Assembly (NCBI GenBank): GCA_030248225.1
Contig: JASANE010003610.1
Location: 1-64,000, forward strand
Reading direction: 5' to 3'
DNA: 64,000 bases
Source of the DNA: Trileptium ribeirensis
Lineage: Eukaryota > Nematoda > Enoplea > Enoplida > Thoracostomopsidae
A program made the position numbers and the translations under genes. Under the pieces are notes generated by a model. It was not told where the DNA came from, ran no database searches, and saw only the letters and a program-made list of their open reading frames with translations. Shown piece after piece: positions 23,013-34,369 of this stretch (position 1 is the stretch's first letter; each line of letters opens with the position of its first letter).

Positions 23013-24695
23013 TTGGCAGTCACAACAAGAACGGCCGCAAATCAACCTAGGCGAGGTTCCGACGCCAGTGCTCGTGAGGCACGTGGACAACAGCGCACGT
23101 TAACGCAAGTGGACGTTCAACTGGCAGCTGTACACACTAAACTATCAACTGAGCTAAGCACGGTTGTATCTCAACTCGCAGACCAACAGAACCAATTACA
23201 GCGTATATCAGAGGAACAGTCTAGTTTGGAAGCTCGTCTTTTAGCAGCAATACGCGACGCCGCAGATAAGCACGACGATACTCTTTCACGCGTAAATATT
23301 CCTGCACCATTGCTGCCGAACAGTGAGATTTTCAATCGCCTGGAACATATTCAATCCACTATTGCGCAAAACGGTGAATCACTGACGGTGCTGGAAAAGA
23401 ACGTTAGTGAATTGCAGAAATATCAAACCAAATTTTCTGTCGTGGAAAAAACTGCTGCATCCCTAAGTGAAACAAAATCACTGAAATCTGCTACAAGTTC
23501 CGTTATGTCGGCACGTGGCCCAAACATTCCAATCACTACGTTTAGCGGAGAGAAAGGTGATGGCTTTGACAGCTGGCGTATACACGAATTTGAAGTAAAA
23601 TTTTTGGCTAATGCCTGGCCAGAACAAAACAAGCCTTTTCTACTTGGAGTCCATCTAGCTGGCAATGCTAAGTTCGTTTACAATGGTTTGGACCAGGCGA
23701 TGAAACAAAACAACGATGCATTGGTCGCTAGTCTCAATTCGGCATTGATGACAGAAGATCGCAAACGGTATATGAGCGATAAATACGATATTCGAACCCA
23801 AGGCTCCACGGAATCGGTCTGCTGTTACGCTCGGTCACTCACCGAATTAGCCCAGTCAGCACTTAGTTATATGACTGTGGAATCTGAGAAACAAATGAAT
23901 CTTCGAAACAAATTTATTGCGGGCCTGAAACCAGAAATTAGAGAAGAAGTGAAAGTAATGGGCCCGAAGTCTATGGCAGAAGCTATTTTTGCGGCCGAAC
24001 GGATTGAGACAAAACTTAATGCTGGCCGCCAGGGATCATCGGTCGCTACAGTAGCGGCTATCACTGGAAGAGCAACGCAAGCAGCGGTATCGAACTATTC
24101 CACATCTCCGCCCGGTTGGGCTCGCGACATTGTTAACCAAATCACTCAGTTGCGGCCAGCTACTCGTATGTTGGAGCCATCACATACTACTAGTGGCGCA
24201 ATTGGCTATAGTGGACGAAATAGTTTTGATCGCGAAGGCCGTAAAAATTTTCGACCATTCGATGCAGGTTTTCCCATGTACGGACGTCAGCGTTTCACAT
24301 TAAACAATCGTCCGATATGTCAGATGTGTGGACGCGTTGGTCACACTGCTATAAATTGCAACAACAATCGCACTTCTACCGCGTATTGCGAATTTCACCG
24401 TACCAACACACACCATACTCGTGATTGCCGGGCTAGGCGAGCGCAGGATGCCCGAGATGGTCGGAGTTTAACTGGGAATGCACTACAAACAAGATATAGT
24501 ACGAGAAATGCTACCGTAGCCCCTATTATGATCCGGTCTACACAAAACATGTGCTCAACCAACACCGCAGAGCTCCAATGGAACGCAGATCAGATCTCTG
24601 GTTCTGAAATATCGATCCAACAAGGGGAATCGAACGAGCGGTTACAAGCCGGTCGGGGTGTTATTCCTGAGATTTTCACAGGGAAGGGGACCTAA
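23013..24695 (+). CDS. Retrotransposon Gag protein, 3' end replaced by palindrome 2
   Basis: A 560-codon frame encodes an LTR-retrotransposon structural protein, the capsid and nucleic-acid-binding polyprotein that packages element RNA in cytoplasmic particles. Residues about 28-75 look like a coiled coil rich in Q, L and E. Residues about 170-345 have the look of a Ty3-type capsid (ITTFSGEKGDGFDSW start). A canonical zinc knuckle C-X2-C-X4-H-X4-C lies at 436-449. At 459-472 a second metal-type motif has the variant order C-X2-H-X4-H-X4-C. The start fits the primer site just upstream. From about 24620 the frame is not gag: that DNA belongs to the palindrome arm, so the last 25 or so residues and the stop are foreign. 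Protease, reverse transcriptase and integrase are missing. Confidence 0.85.
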   Translation: MAVTTRTAANQPRRGSDASAREARGQQRTLTQVDVQLAAVHTKLSTELSTVVSQLADQQNQLQRISEEQSSLEARLLAAIRDAADKHDDTLSRVNIPAPLLPNSEIFNRLEHIQSTIAQNGESLTVLEKNVSELQKYQTKFSVVEKTAASLSETKSLKSATSSVMSARGPNIPITTFSGEKGDGFDSWRIHEFEVKFLANAWPEQNKPFLLGVHLAGNAKFVYNGLDQAMKQNNDALVASLNSALMTEDRKRYMSDKYDIRTQGSTESVCCYARSLTELAQSALSYMTVESEKQMNLRNKFIAGLKPEIREEVKVMGPKSMAEAIFAAERIETKLNAGRQGSSVATVAAITGRATQAAVSNYSTSPPGWARDIVNQITQLRPATRMLEPSHTTSGAIGYSGRNSFDREGRKNFRPFDAGFPMYGRQRFTLNNRPICQMCGRVGHTAINCNNNRTSTAYCEFHRTNTHHTRDCRARRAQDARDGRSLTGNALQTRYSTRNATVAPIMIRSTQNMCSTNTAELQWNADQISGSEISIQQGESNERLQAGRGVIPEIFTGKGT

Positions 24696-26254
24696 AAGTG
24701 GGTACAGCGGGACCGGTCCGGTCTTAAAAGAAAGCCTCGGTTTCAAAGAATCTAATGATGTGCCATATATTTCTGTGTCGAATATTTGTGCAGTTGTTTA
24801 GTACTTTATTTTATTTACTTGCGTACATACTAATTTACCGATAAGTACGATATGGTTGACTCCACGAAACCGGTTTCATTAGAAAGACCGTAATATTTTC
24901 TACCAGAAATGATAAGTACTAAATTTTCGAATTCTCAACGGTTCCGGAGTTATGGGCCGGAGCCAGATTTTGGTACCTAATTTTCATTTTAAAGTTAATC
25001 TTATCTTGATAACTCGTCCAGTGACAATGATAACATGGAATTTTGATATTTTAGGTTTTCACTTATATTTCTTAGGAAATTTTTATTTGCTGTTTGTTAC
25101 AGGCGCAGTAGCCAAACTTTTAGTGGTCGTTTGCTAGACGGTCGTGACGGGTATCCGTCACGGCCAGACTTTTCTATCAAAAATCGAAATAAACTTTGCG
25201 GTCCTACCACGCGGGGTAGGACCATTCCTATATATCGGGTTCGGCGGGAAGTCGTACCGTCCTACATTCTACTAGTCGAGTATGGCAAGAGCTTGCGATA
25301 TTCACAATTTCTACCTATAAAAACACTAATTAGCAAGCGTAAAAGTCTCTATATTTTTCCTTAAAATCATCCTAAACTAGACACATTATCCTCGAACATC
25401 GATGCCTCCAAACTACAACGGTACAATAACGTGTAACAATTATTATACAAATGGCAATGAAAATTGGCGCTTTTATGACCAAGAAAACGGTGCAATTGTA
25501 CAACAAGTACATATTCATAATCAATGGTAAAATATATCATGGTAATCGAAAAATAGTACAAAATTATAGCAAAATACAGGCGGTTTTATGGCCTTTAGCA
25601 ATGGTATGACTATAAGGATCATAAAACGGTATAGAATCATGCTAAAATATAGGCGCTTTTATGGCCTTTAACAGCGCAACAGTGTGGTATGAATATGGTA
25701 CACACAAATATATAATACGATCGTAATTATACGAATCAAGCAAGGAATATGTGCCTTTATGGCCATCAAACACGGTACAACAAAACGATGGTAATGATAA
25801 TATATATACACGCGATTTAAGTATGTCAACGAGCCTTTATGACCTTCGAATATCGATAATCGTATGTCTACATATATACTGTAACAAGATTTCGACACGA
25901 ACTTTCCTTCATCCCGGAAATGCTGGTAACGATACCTATTTCTTTTATCAAACTGTCGGCGGTGCGGGCCGAAATATGACAGAATTTTTAAGTTCGTAGC
26001 GAAATTAATGGACGTAACGATTCACTATTTGTGCTATACACAGATACGGTTTATGAATCCGGTGACGACGGAGTCTTGCTGTCGGTTCGTATGTAGGGGG
26101 GAAATTGACTTATGTGTTCGCTTGCGCACAGAGGGGTTATATACTGGTTCTAATCCCATTTACGCACGTATTCCGGTGCTACAGTGGGTTCCGTACCCAG
26201 TTGGGTCATCTCCGTTGGGTATAAAAAGTTGGGGAGATATAAAGGGTTTCGCAA

Positions 26255-26460
26255 CTAAATTCGAAAATGTTGACCATTACGCTATGGCCAGAATTATTAG
26301 TGGCCATTACACTGTGGACAAGATTATTGGTATTCGACAATGTGTTGGCCATTACACTGTGGCCAGGATTATTAGGCTATTTGAAAATGTTGGCCATTAG
26401 ACTGTGGCCAGGATTAAGGGTATTCGACAAAATGTTGCCATTAGGCTATGGTCAGGATTA
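26255..26460. repeat. Minisatellite with GGCCATTACACTGTGGCC core
   Basis: Four to five units of about 42-45 bp, each containing TGGCCATTA and GTGGCCAGGATTA, able to pair GGCC with GGCC. Translation gives VGHYTVARII-type repeats. Same family at 29905-30110 and 42245-42665. Confidence 0.85.
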
Positions 26461-26499
26461 ATCCACCTCGTAACGATCCATATGGATCTGTTACACAGG

Positions 26500-27450
26500 G
26501 GTGAAATCTTTTAAAATCCGTGTGTGTGTGATCGGCCATAACTCGGGAACTCCTTAACTGATTTTCTTGCATAGTCGATTTACCGTGTATATCAATAAGT
26601 GTTTTTTGATTTGGGGTCTGGTTTCGGAGTCAGGGGTCAAAATGTGGGCCTTTGGTTTTATTTTATCCTATTTTAGTACCGTTCACGGAAGCAAGGTCAT
26701 TTTTATCTTAACTTCTAAATTTTTTTCTCTGGATGGCTTTATTTCATAGTAAAATGATAAATGCAGTTACCTTTTTTGTTTTTCTATTAGGGCTCCGATT
26801 CTGGATTTAAGGGGTTTGAGGAACGGAGGTATGGCGCCACAAAGGTTCCTCGAACCAAAATTTGAAAATTTTTTCTGATGTCTTGGGCTGCTAATAAGTT
26901 TCACCTGGGGGTTTTCGAGCATGGAAAACTGAATGCGGTTTTGGTTTTGCTCTGTTACCCATGGTTCCATTGGTAGGGGTGTGAAATCCCACGGTTCGGG
27001 TCAGAGGTAAAAATAAGGGTTTTTCACCTCATTTTAGTAACCTTCACGGAAGCAAGCATATTTTTATCTTAACTTTCGAATTTTTATCTCCGCTTGGTTT
27101 TATTTCATAGTAAAATGATAAATGCCGTTGCCACTTTTTCTGTTGTTCGATTAAGGGTACGGTTCTGGATTTATGGCGTTTGAGGAACGGGGGTATGGTG
27201 CCACAATGGTTCCCTCACCCAAAGTTCGACAATTTGTTTTGACGTCCTCGACCGCTGAAAAGTTTCACTTGGGGATTTCGGGCACCCTTAAGTCATTGCC
27301 GGCTTTTCCCTCAATTTGTGACCGATAGCTCTGTGGATACGGGGATGGCGCCGCCATGGTTCATCGGTCCAAAATTCCTAATTTTACTGTTACGTCCTGA
27401 TAGGCTGATAGCTTGCACTTGAGGTTTTGGGGCATGGGAAACTTATTGCC
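26500..27450. repeat. Tandem blocks of about 350 bp
   Basis: Two full blocks and one truncated block share ACGGAAGCAAGG, TTTATTTCATAGTAAAATGA and AGTTTCACTTGGGGGTTTTC landmarks. Further copies lie at 28905-29860 (inverse), 47000-47700 (same sense) and 60781-61760 (inverse). No conserved frame was found across copies. Confidence 0.85.
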
Positions 27451-27524
27451 GCTGTTTGTTTTATTCTAACTTGTGCGGTATTGTGTGATATCCACATATA
27501 TAGCATATCGACGTATGTTATCGA

Positions 27525-27995
27525 AAGCTGATTGGCTGGTGCACGCAAAATGCGTAGGTGTACCCATGCTTCACTACGTTGTACAATCTCGATAGAGTCG
27601 CATACCGTGGAGGACATTTATACGTGGATCACCTGGTATAGTCGGAATCAAGTATTTCAGTTATCATGCGATCGTATGACTAAGAATTGTTTGATACACC
27701 AACGTGGAGAGGCATCAGACGAAAACGTGAAGAATGGGTCATGGCCAGAACAGAACGCCGTCAAATTGCTACATCTAAATTCGAACAGCCTAACAAACCA
27801 CATGTCGATGCTGGAATAGAGAGAAAACATGTTAAGATACTCCTGTCCATTCGGTAGTGCTGGCTCAGTATTTCAGGCTGAAATCTATGCTATCATGGAC
27901 TGTTTTTACACGGAAAATACAGAACAAACTGAGGAACAAGTTCATATGTATCAATTCAGACTGGGCGGCAATTTCAGGTAGACACGTACGCTCTA
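27525..27995 (+). pseudogene. LINE ORF2 C-terminal fragment with RNase H, left arm
   Basis: Frames here carry the linker and RNase H region typical of Jockey-type LINE ORF2. A MRRCTHASL stretch near 27550 recalls the G-A-M-R-x-T-P motif that follows the RT. Near 27865-27900 VFQAEIYAIMDC matches the conserved RNase H segment, and NSDWAAI near 27957 stands for the SDSQAA motif. A one-base insertion near 27915 shifts frame relative to the right-arm copy, and other breaks occur. It is a relic, duplicated with the arm. Confidence 0.7.
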
Positions 27996-28012
27996 GCCTG
28001 GCTGGGCTCTCC

Positions 28013-28350
28013 ATTCGCTGAAAATTTTGTCAGGGGGCGCCCAATATTACCAGGGGGCACCTTTCCAGGAAAAAAACGGTTAAAAATCGTGTCAAAAGCA
28101 CTGCCTATCTGGTTTTGATGGAGAGAAAAAGCGATTTTGAAGCAAATACATTTTTGGCTTCAGAACAGAATTTTAGTACAAATTTTGACCAAATTTCGTG
28201 TACTTCGGACCGATTGGAAACAAAAAAAATTTCGAAGAGGCGGTGAACCTGGGGGAGCCAAAAATTTTGTCAGGGGCCATGAACCGGGAGCACCTGTTCT
28301 GAACCAGGGGAACCGAAAAATGCCAGGGGGCCTGCCTCCCCCCAATTTGA
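28013..28350. other. Spacer of palindrome 2
   Basis: This 338-bp segment is not mirrored. It has two related phrases, ATTTTGTCAGGGG near 28025 and 28262, each followed by CAGGGGG-type strings, so it seems to be a small repeat-derived insert. No gene. Confidence 0.65.
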
Positions 28351-28374
28351 AGAGCCCAGCTAGGCTAGAGCGTA

Positions 28375-28835
28375 CGTGTCTACCTGAAATTGCCGCCGGG
28401 CTGTCTGAATTGATACATATGAACTTGTTCCTCAGTTTGTTCTGTTTTGCCGTGTAAAAACAGTCCATGATAGCATAGATTTCAGCCTGAAATACTGAGC
28501 CAGCACTACCGAATGGACAGGAGTATCTTAACATGTTTTCTATTACTATTCCAGCATCGACATGTGGTTTGTTAGGCTGTTCGAATTTAGATGTAGCAAT
28601 TGACGGCGTTCTGTTCTGGCCATGACCCATTCTTCACGTTTTGGTATGATGCCTCTCCACGTTGGTGTATCAAACAATTCTTTAGTCATACGATCGCATG
28701 ATAACTGAATACTTGATACCAACTATACCAGGTGATCCACGTATAAATGTCCTCCACGGTAACTAACTCTATCGAGATTGTACAACGTAGTGAAGCATGG
28801 GTACACCTACGCATTTTGCGTGCACAGCCAATCAG
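28375..28835 (-). pseudogene. LINE ORF2 C-terminal fragment with RNase H, right arm
   Basis: Minus-strand partner of the fragment at 27525-27995. This copy keeps one longer frame (28160-28630), reading through AGIVIENMLRYSCPFGSAG, VFQAEIYAIMDC and INSDSPAAI, the expected order in a LINE RNase H. The usual Q of SDSQAA is P. The frame then runs into the unrelated spacer, so no functional protein is made. Confidence 0.72.
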
Positions 28836-28904
28836 CTTTCGATAACATACGTCGATATGCTATATATGTGGATATCACACAATACCGCACAAGTTAGAAT
28901 AAAA

Positions 28905-29860
28905 CAAACAGCGGCAATAAGTTTCCCATGCCCCAAAACCTCAAGTGCAAGCTATCAGCCTATCAGGACGTAACAGTAAAATTAGGAATTTTGGACCGAT
29001 GAACCATGGCGGCGCCATACCCCCGTATCCACAGAGCTATGGGTCACAGAGTAAAACCAACACCGGCAATGACTTTACCATGCCCGAAATCCCCAAGTGA
29101 AACTTTTCAGCGGTCGAGGACGTCAAAACAAATTGTCGAACTTTGGGTGAGGGAACCATTGTGGCACCATACCCCCGTTCCTCAAACGCCATAAATCCAG
29201 AACCGTACCCTTAATCGAACAACAGAAAAAGTGGCAACGGCATTTATCATTTTACTATGAAATAAAACCAAGCAGAGATAAAAATTCGAAAGTTAAGATA
29301 AAAATATGCTTGCTTCCGTGAAGGTTACTAAAATGAGGTGAAAAACCCTTATTTTTACCTCTGACCCGAACCGTGGGATTTCACACCCCTACCAATGGAA
29401 CCATGGGTAACAGAGCAAAACCAGAACCGCATTGAGTTTCCCATGCTCGAAAACCCCCAGGTGAAACTTATCAGCAGCCCAAGACATCAGAAAAAATTTT
29501 CAAATTTTGGTTCGAGGAACCTTTGTGGCGCCATACCTCCGTTCCTCAAACCCCTTAAATCCAGAATCGGAGCCCTAATCGAAAAACAAAAAAGGTAACT
29601 GCATTTATCATTTTACTATGAAATAAAGCCATCCAGAGAAAAAAATTTAGAAGTTAAGATAAAAATGACCTTGCTTCCGTGAACGGTACTAAAATGGGGT
29701 AAAATAGGGCCAAAAACCCACATTTTGACCCCTGACTCCGAAACCAGACCCCAAATCAAAAAACACTCGGGGATGTACACGGTAAATCGACTATGCAAGA
29801 AAATCAGTTAAGGAGTTCCCGAGTTATGGCCGATCACACACACACGGAATTTAAAAGATT
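28905..29860. repeat. Tandem blocks of about 350 bp, inverse
   Basis: Mirror of 26500-27450 with the same landmarks on the opposite strand. Confidence 0.85.
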
Positions 29861-29904
29861 TCACCCCTGTGTAACAGATCCATACTGGATCGTTACGAGG
29901 TGGA

Positions 29905-30110
29905 TTAATCCTGACCATAGCCTAATGGCAACATTTTGTCGAATACCCTTAATCCTGGCCACAGTCTAATGGCCAACATTTACAAATAGCCTAATAATCC
30001 TGGCCACAGTGTAATGGCCAACACATTGTCGAATACCAATAATCTTGTCCACAGTGTAATGGCCACTAATAATTCTGGCCATAGCGTAATGGTCAACATT
30101 TTCGAATTTA
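29905..30110. repeat. GGCC-core minisatellite, inverse
   Basis: Mirror of 26255-26460, units AATCCTGGCCACAGTGTAA. Confidence 0.85.
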
Positions 30111-32049
30111 GTTGCGAAACCCTTTATATCTCCCCAACTTGGAATACCCAACGGAGATGACCCAACTGGGTACGGAACCCACTGTAGCACCGGAATACGT
30201 GCGTAAATGGGATTAGAACCAGTATATAACCCCTCTGTGCGCAAGCGAACACATAAGTCGATTTCCCCCGTACATACGAACCGACAGCAAGACTCCGTCG
30301 TCACCCCATTTATAAACCGTATATATATATAGCACAAATCATGAATCGTTACGTCCATTAATTTCGCTACGAACTAGAAATTTCTGTCATATTTCGGCCC
30401 GCACCGCCGACAGTTTGATAAAAGAAATAGGTATCGTTACCAGCATTTCAGGGATGAAGAATCATCGAAATCTTGTTACAGTATATATGTAGACATACAA
30501 TTATCGATTGTTGTGAGCCATAAAGGCTCGTTGACATACTTAAATCGCGTGTATATATATTATCATTACCATCGTTTTGTTGTACCGTGTTTGATGGCCA
30601 TAAAGGCACGTATTCTTCGCTTGATTCGTATAATTACGATCGTATTATATATTTGTGTGTACCATATTCATACCACACTGTTGCGTTGTTAAAGGCCATA
30701 AAAGCGCCTATATTTTAGCATGATTCTATACCGTTTTATGATCCTTATAGTCATACCATTGCTAAAGGCCATAAAACCGCCTGTATTTTGCTATAATTTT
30801 GTACTATTTTTCGATTACCATGATATATTGTACCATTGATTATGAATATGTACTTGTTGTACAATTGCACCGTTTTCTTGGTCATAAAAGCGCCAATTTA
30901 CATTGCCATTTGTATAATAATTGTTACACGTTATTGTACCGTTGTAGTTTGGAGGCATCGATGTTCGAGGATAATGTGTCTAGTTTAGGATGATTTTAAG
31001 GAAAAATATAGAGACTTTTACGCTTGTAAATTAGTGTTTTTATAGGTAGAAATTGTGAATATGGCGAGCTCTTGCCATACTCGACTCGTAGAATGTAGGA
31101 CGGTACGACTCCCCGCCGAACCCGATATATAGGAATAGCCCTACCCCGCGTGGTAGGACCGCAAAGTTTATTTCGATTTTTGATAGAAAAGTCTGGCCGT
31201 GACGGATACCCGTCACGACCGTCCTCACGAACGAGGACCACTAAAAGTTTGGCTACTCGCCCTGTAGCGAACAGCAAATGAGAAAATTTCCTAAGAAATA
31301 TAAGTGAAAACCTAAAATATCAAAATTCCCAGTGTTCAATGTTATCATTGTCACTGGACAAGTTATCAAGATAAGATTAACTTTAAAATGAAAATTGGGT
31401 ACCAAAAATATCGGCTCCGGCCCATAACTCCGGAACCGTTGAGAATTCGAAAATTTAGTACTTATCATTTCTGGTAGAAAATATTACGGTCTTTCTAATG
31501 AAACCGGTTTCGTGGAGATCCGACCCGTATCCACGTACTTATCGGTAAATTAGTATGTACGCAAGTAAATAAAATACAATTACTTAAACAACTGCACGAA
31601 TATTCGACACAGAAATATATGGCACATCATTAGATTCTTTGAAACCGAGGCTTTCTTTTAAGACCGGACCGGTCCCGCTGTACCCACTTTTAGGTACCCC
31701 TCCCTGTGAAAATCTCAGGAATAACACCCCGACCGGCTTGTAACCGCTCGTTGGATTCCCCTTGTCAAAACTGACCCGAATATATACCTAGCACCCCAGA
31801 GAAATGTACCCCGAACCCCCGGGAGCCCTTTAAAACACCCTAATTCCTTGCAAAATTCCCCCGAGAGCCAACCCGTACCTTTTGTCGTCCGACGGACCTG
31901 TTACATATTAAAATACTCGGACGGGCACGCTGAGTCCGAATCCGAGTCTTGTTCGGCACTCTGGCCATCACCGAGCGAATAGGACCCTCTTTTCACAACT
32001 TTTTCCTTTCTTTGTTTATACAAGCTGCCTTTATTTAGTCTAACCCCAA

Positions 32050-32595
32050 TCCCCAGTATATAAGTATATATAATAACATATTTATATCAATTGATTTAAA
32101 TTTTATATAAAACTTTAGTCGCTGGTGCAGAAGTACACCAACTTTATATTAAGTTTATATGACGCTCGGCATCTTAATAAAGTTCTTATCAGTAAAGGTT
32201 TGGCAGAAATTTCTTACAAAATTTATAAAATAAATTTAGTTTAATGCCGGTGTAGTAACTTCTTATTAAGCTTATAGTATAAATTTAGCTCACTGCCGCT
32301 CGGATCAAAGAATGTTAAGCTCTTGAGCAAATATAGTTGAACCTCCAATTTAATATTAAGTTAGTAGTTTCATATAACGCTGATATTTAGTTACTATAAA
32401 GCTTACATAGATTAGCTTTGGAATTAGCCCTATTGAGTATGAGTGTAGGAAGTTTAATATTAAGTTAAGGAATTTATATTAAAATTTGTATAAACAAAGA
32501 CATAAACCAAAATTAATTATATATATAAATTTGATATTAAAATGGTCCAACATTTATTAAACTTTGGACTGATAATAAAGTTTATTTTCAGCTTA
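32050..32595. other. AT-rich stretch with TTAATATTAAG strings
   Basis: Very AT-rich DNA with recurring TTTATATTAAGTTT-like words. The inverse counterpart is 38290-39120. No gene or promoter could be supported. Confidence 0.6.
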
Positions 32596-32714
32596 GAATA
32601 TGGGGTCAAATCGCGCCAAAAGTGCTGACAAAGCACTCCAACGGACAAAAATTCAAAAATTTGAATTTTCAAAATTTTTAAAATTTTCAGTATTTAAGCA
32701 GAGCTGCACTAGCT

Positions 32715-32795
32715 CTGCAACGTTGAGTATGACTTCGGCAGCGCAGAGTTCGGTCGTTTTGCAGACCGGCTCTGGCGCTTACTTTAGTTCGCGTG
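32715..32795. repeat. Conserved GC-richer block, copy 1 of 3
   Basis: Reads GACTTCGGCAGCGCAGAGTT and then CGGTCGTTTTGCAGACCGG. Inverse copies at 38155-38235 and 40385-40445 are much better conserved than their AT-rich surroundings. A GCAGAGC/GCTCTGC hairpin lies just before it. It might be a regulatory or replication element of the repeat family. Confidence 0.6.
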
Positions 32796-33639
32796 TTTTC
32801 TTTGGAGTTTTCTAATTGATTTTGGTGTTTGCGTTGGTCGTACGTGTGGATGGATGGGCGATGGACGTTGAAGCAAAGCATCCGATTCTGTATGTGTGGA
32901 CAGGGAGGTTTGACCTCAGAATCCAGTGTCACTGAAGCCAGTTAGATTAAGTCAGTCCGTAGAACTAAATAGGGTATAGTAGAACATAGGCTAATTAGAA
33001 GTAACGTTAAGTCTTCGTGGACAGTCTGTACATATTTTGTTTTACATGATAGCCCTGTCCGTCCTAGCTCGTCCCCCAGACTCGTAGCCATGGTTGGCCA
33101 CTCACATGATTAGATCAGATGCCCGAAGTCATACCGAACCTCCCTCGGTCGATGAGTTAGGGTATAAACAAACGCGACACCCGCGTTAAGACCTAGTTTT
33201 ACATGATTCTCTGAGTCGAGTTAGGATTTGGATATATATTCTTTGAGCCGACCGAGGTTAAGCAAAACATTTTTGGTTGAAAATTGACAGTAGAACTCCG
33301 AATCGTCCGTGGTCACACTATTTTCATTAAGTATTTATCAATAATTTTACTCGATTTACAATTTCTTTGGACGCAAGTTCGTCCGCCTGTTTTGATATTT
33401 TGTAAGTAGGAATCTAGGACAAAATTAGATATTGTAGGGACCAAGTTACCTCAGGGACTCAGTCAAGTTTTATTAATAAGGCAGTAGTGCTCTAGGCATC
33501 GTCCACACGCTGAAAAATTGTATCGAACCACAAGTAGACATACTGACTCAACGCCATGTGAGCGAGACAGCTCACTTAGATTGGAAATTTGGCATATCTC
33601 GAGAATTACGCCAGCAATTTGGTTATAATTTTACCCGGA

Positions 33640-34080
33640 TCTCGGCTAGGATCCGAGCTACTGATTTAAGATGTAAAACCTCCGAATATCACGTCGGTAT
33701 CCTAAACCCGACGACCCTGAAGGGGCTTGCCCCCGCCATGAAATATCTAAGATTTACTCCACAGCTTTTGCTAAAACTCTGACCGTTTCTTCATAGTAAT
33801 GTCTGTCAACGAATGAAACTTTCAAACTTATCGATTTCGCGTCGGAACCACAAACCCGACGGCCTTAAATGGGCCTGCCCCACCAAAAAAGTAAAATTGA
33901 ATTATTTTGATATTCCAGAAATTTCGTTGGAACTCTCGCCGTTTCTTTGTAAGAGTGTCCGCTACCAAACACCACTCTAAAACCCAACATTATCACGTCG
34001 GAATCACAAGCCCGACGACCCGGCAGGGATCCGCCCCTACCCAAAACTTCAAATGTCAATACCTCAAAATTTGTTCCGGG
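33640..34080. repeat. Tandem units of about 153 bp
   Basis: Three units marked by CGTCGGAATCACAAGCCCGA at about 33690, 33843 and 33997. Two inverse units lie at about 37000 and 37160. Confidence 0.7.
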
Positions 34081-34369
34081 AATTTTTATGATTTTTATCA
34101 TACAAATAGAGGCCCGTTAGGCCTTCCATTTGAGCTATTGGGAACGGTAAAGCCGTGGTCCGTTCAAAAGTTATAGAGAAATTAAACCGGAGCAGCGCAA
34201 AAGCCGCTCAGGTTTTGCACAGAATTCGCAGATTTTCTCTCCCGTATAGGCATATTCATGGTTGGGTTTCGGTTTAACTTTTACGCACATTTTTGCAAGT
34301 TTTCAGTATGATGTTGTGAATCTCTCTCCTCTATATATATATATATTAGTGTATTAGATCGACGTGACG

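Larger units (their letters stand above)
24620..28012. repeat. Left arm of palindrome 2
   Basis: Reverse complement of 28351-31765 with a few percent difference. The outer end starts at ACAAGGGGAATC inside the gag frame and passes a GCGGGACCGGTCC motif at 24708. In order the arm holds a gene-free segment with many ATGGTA/GCGCTTTTATGGCC strings, a minisatellite, tandem blocks of about 350 bp, and a LINE fragment at the apex. Confidence 0.93.
28351..31765. repeat. Right arm of palindrome 2
   Basis: Inverse of 24620-28012. Its outer end (GGATTCCCCTTGT at 31753-31765) equals the point where homology starts inside gag. Beyond it the sequence continues directly into the left arm of the next inverted pair without a break in repeat character. 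Confidence 0.93.
31766..34100. repeat. Left arm of inverted pair 3
   Basis: Pairs inversely with 36960-39560. Matching landmarks are the GATTCGGA/TCCGAATC region (31940 with 39300), the AGTTCGGTCGTTTTGCAGAC block (32745 with 38165), the CCGACCGAGGTTA block (33250 with 37675) and the CGTCGG block (33997 with 37000). Divergence is clearly higher than in palindrome 2, so this pair looks older. No coding frame of note. Confidence 0.85.

Noticed and set aside
26255..26460. CRISPR-like array
   Set aside because: The units are contiguous minisatellite repeats without unique spacers, and the DNA is eukaryotic.
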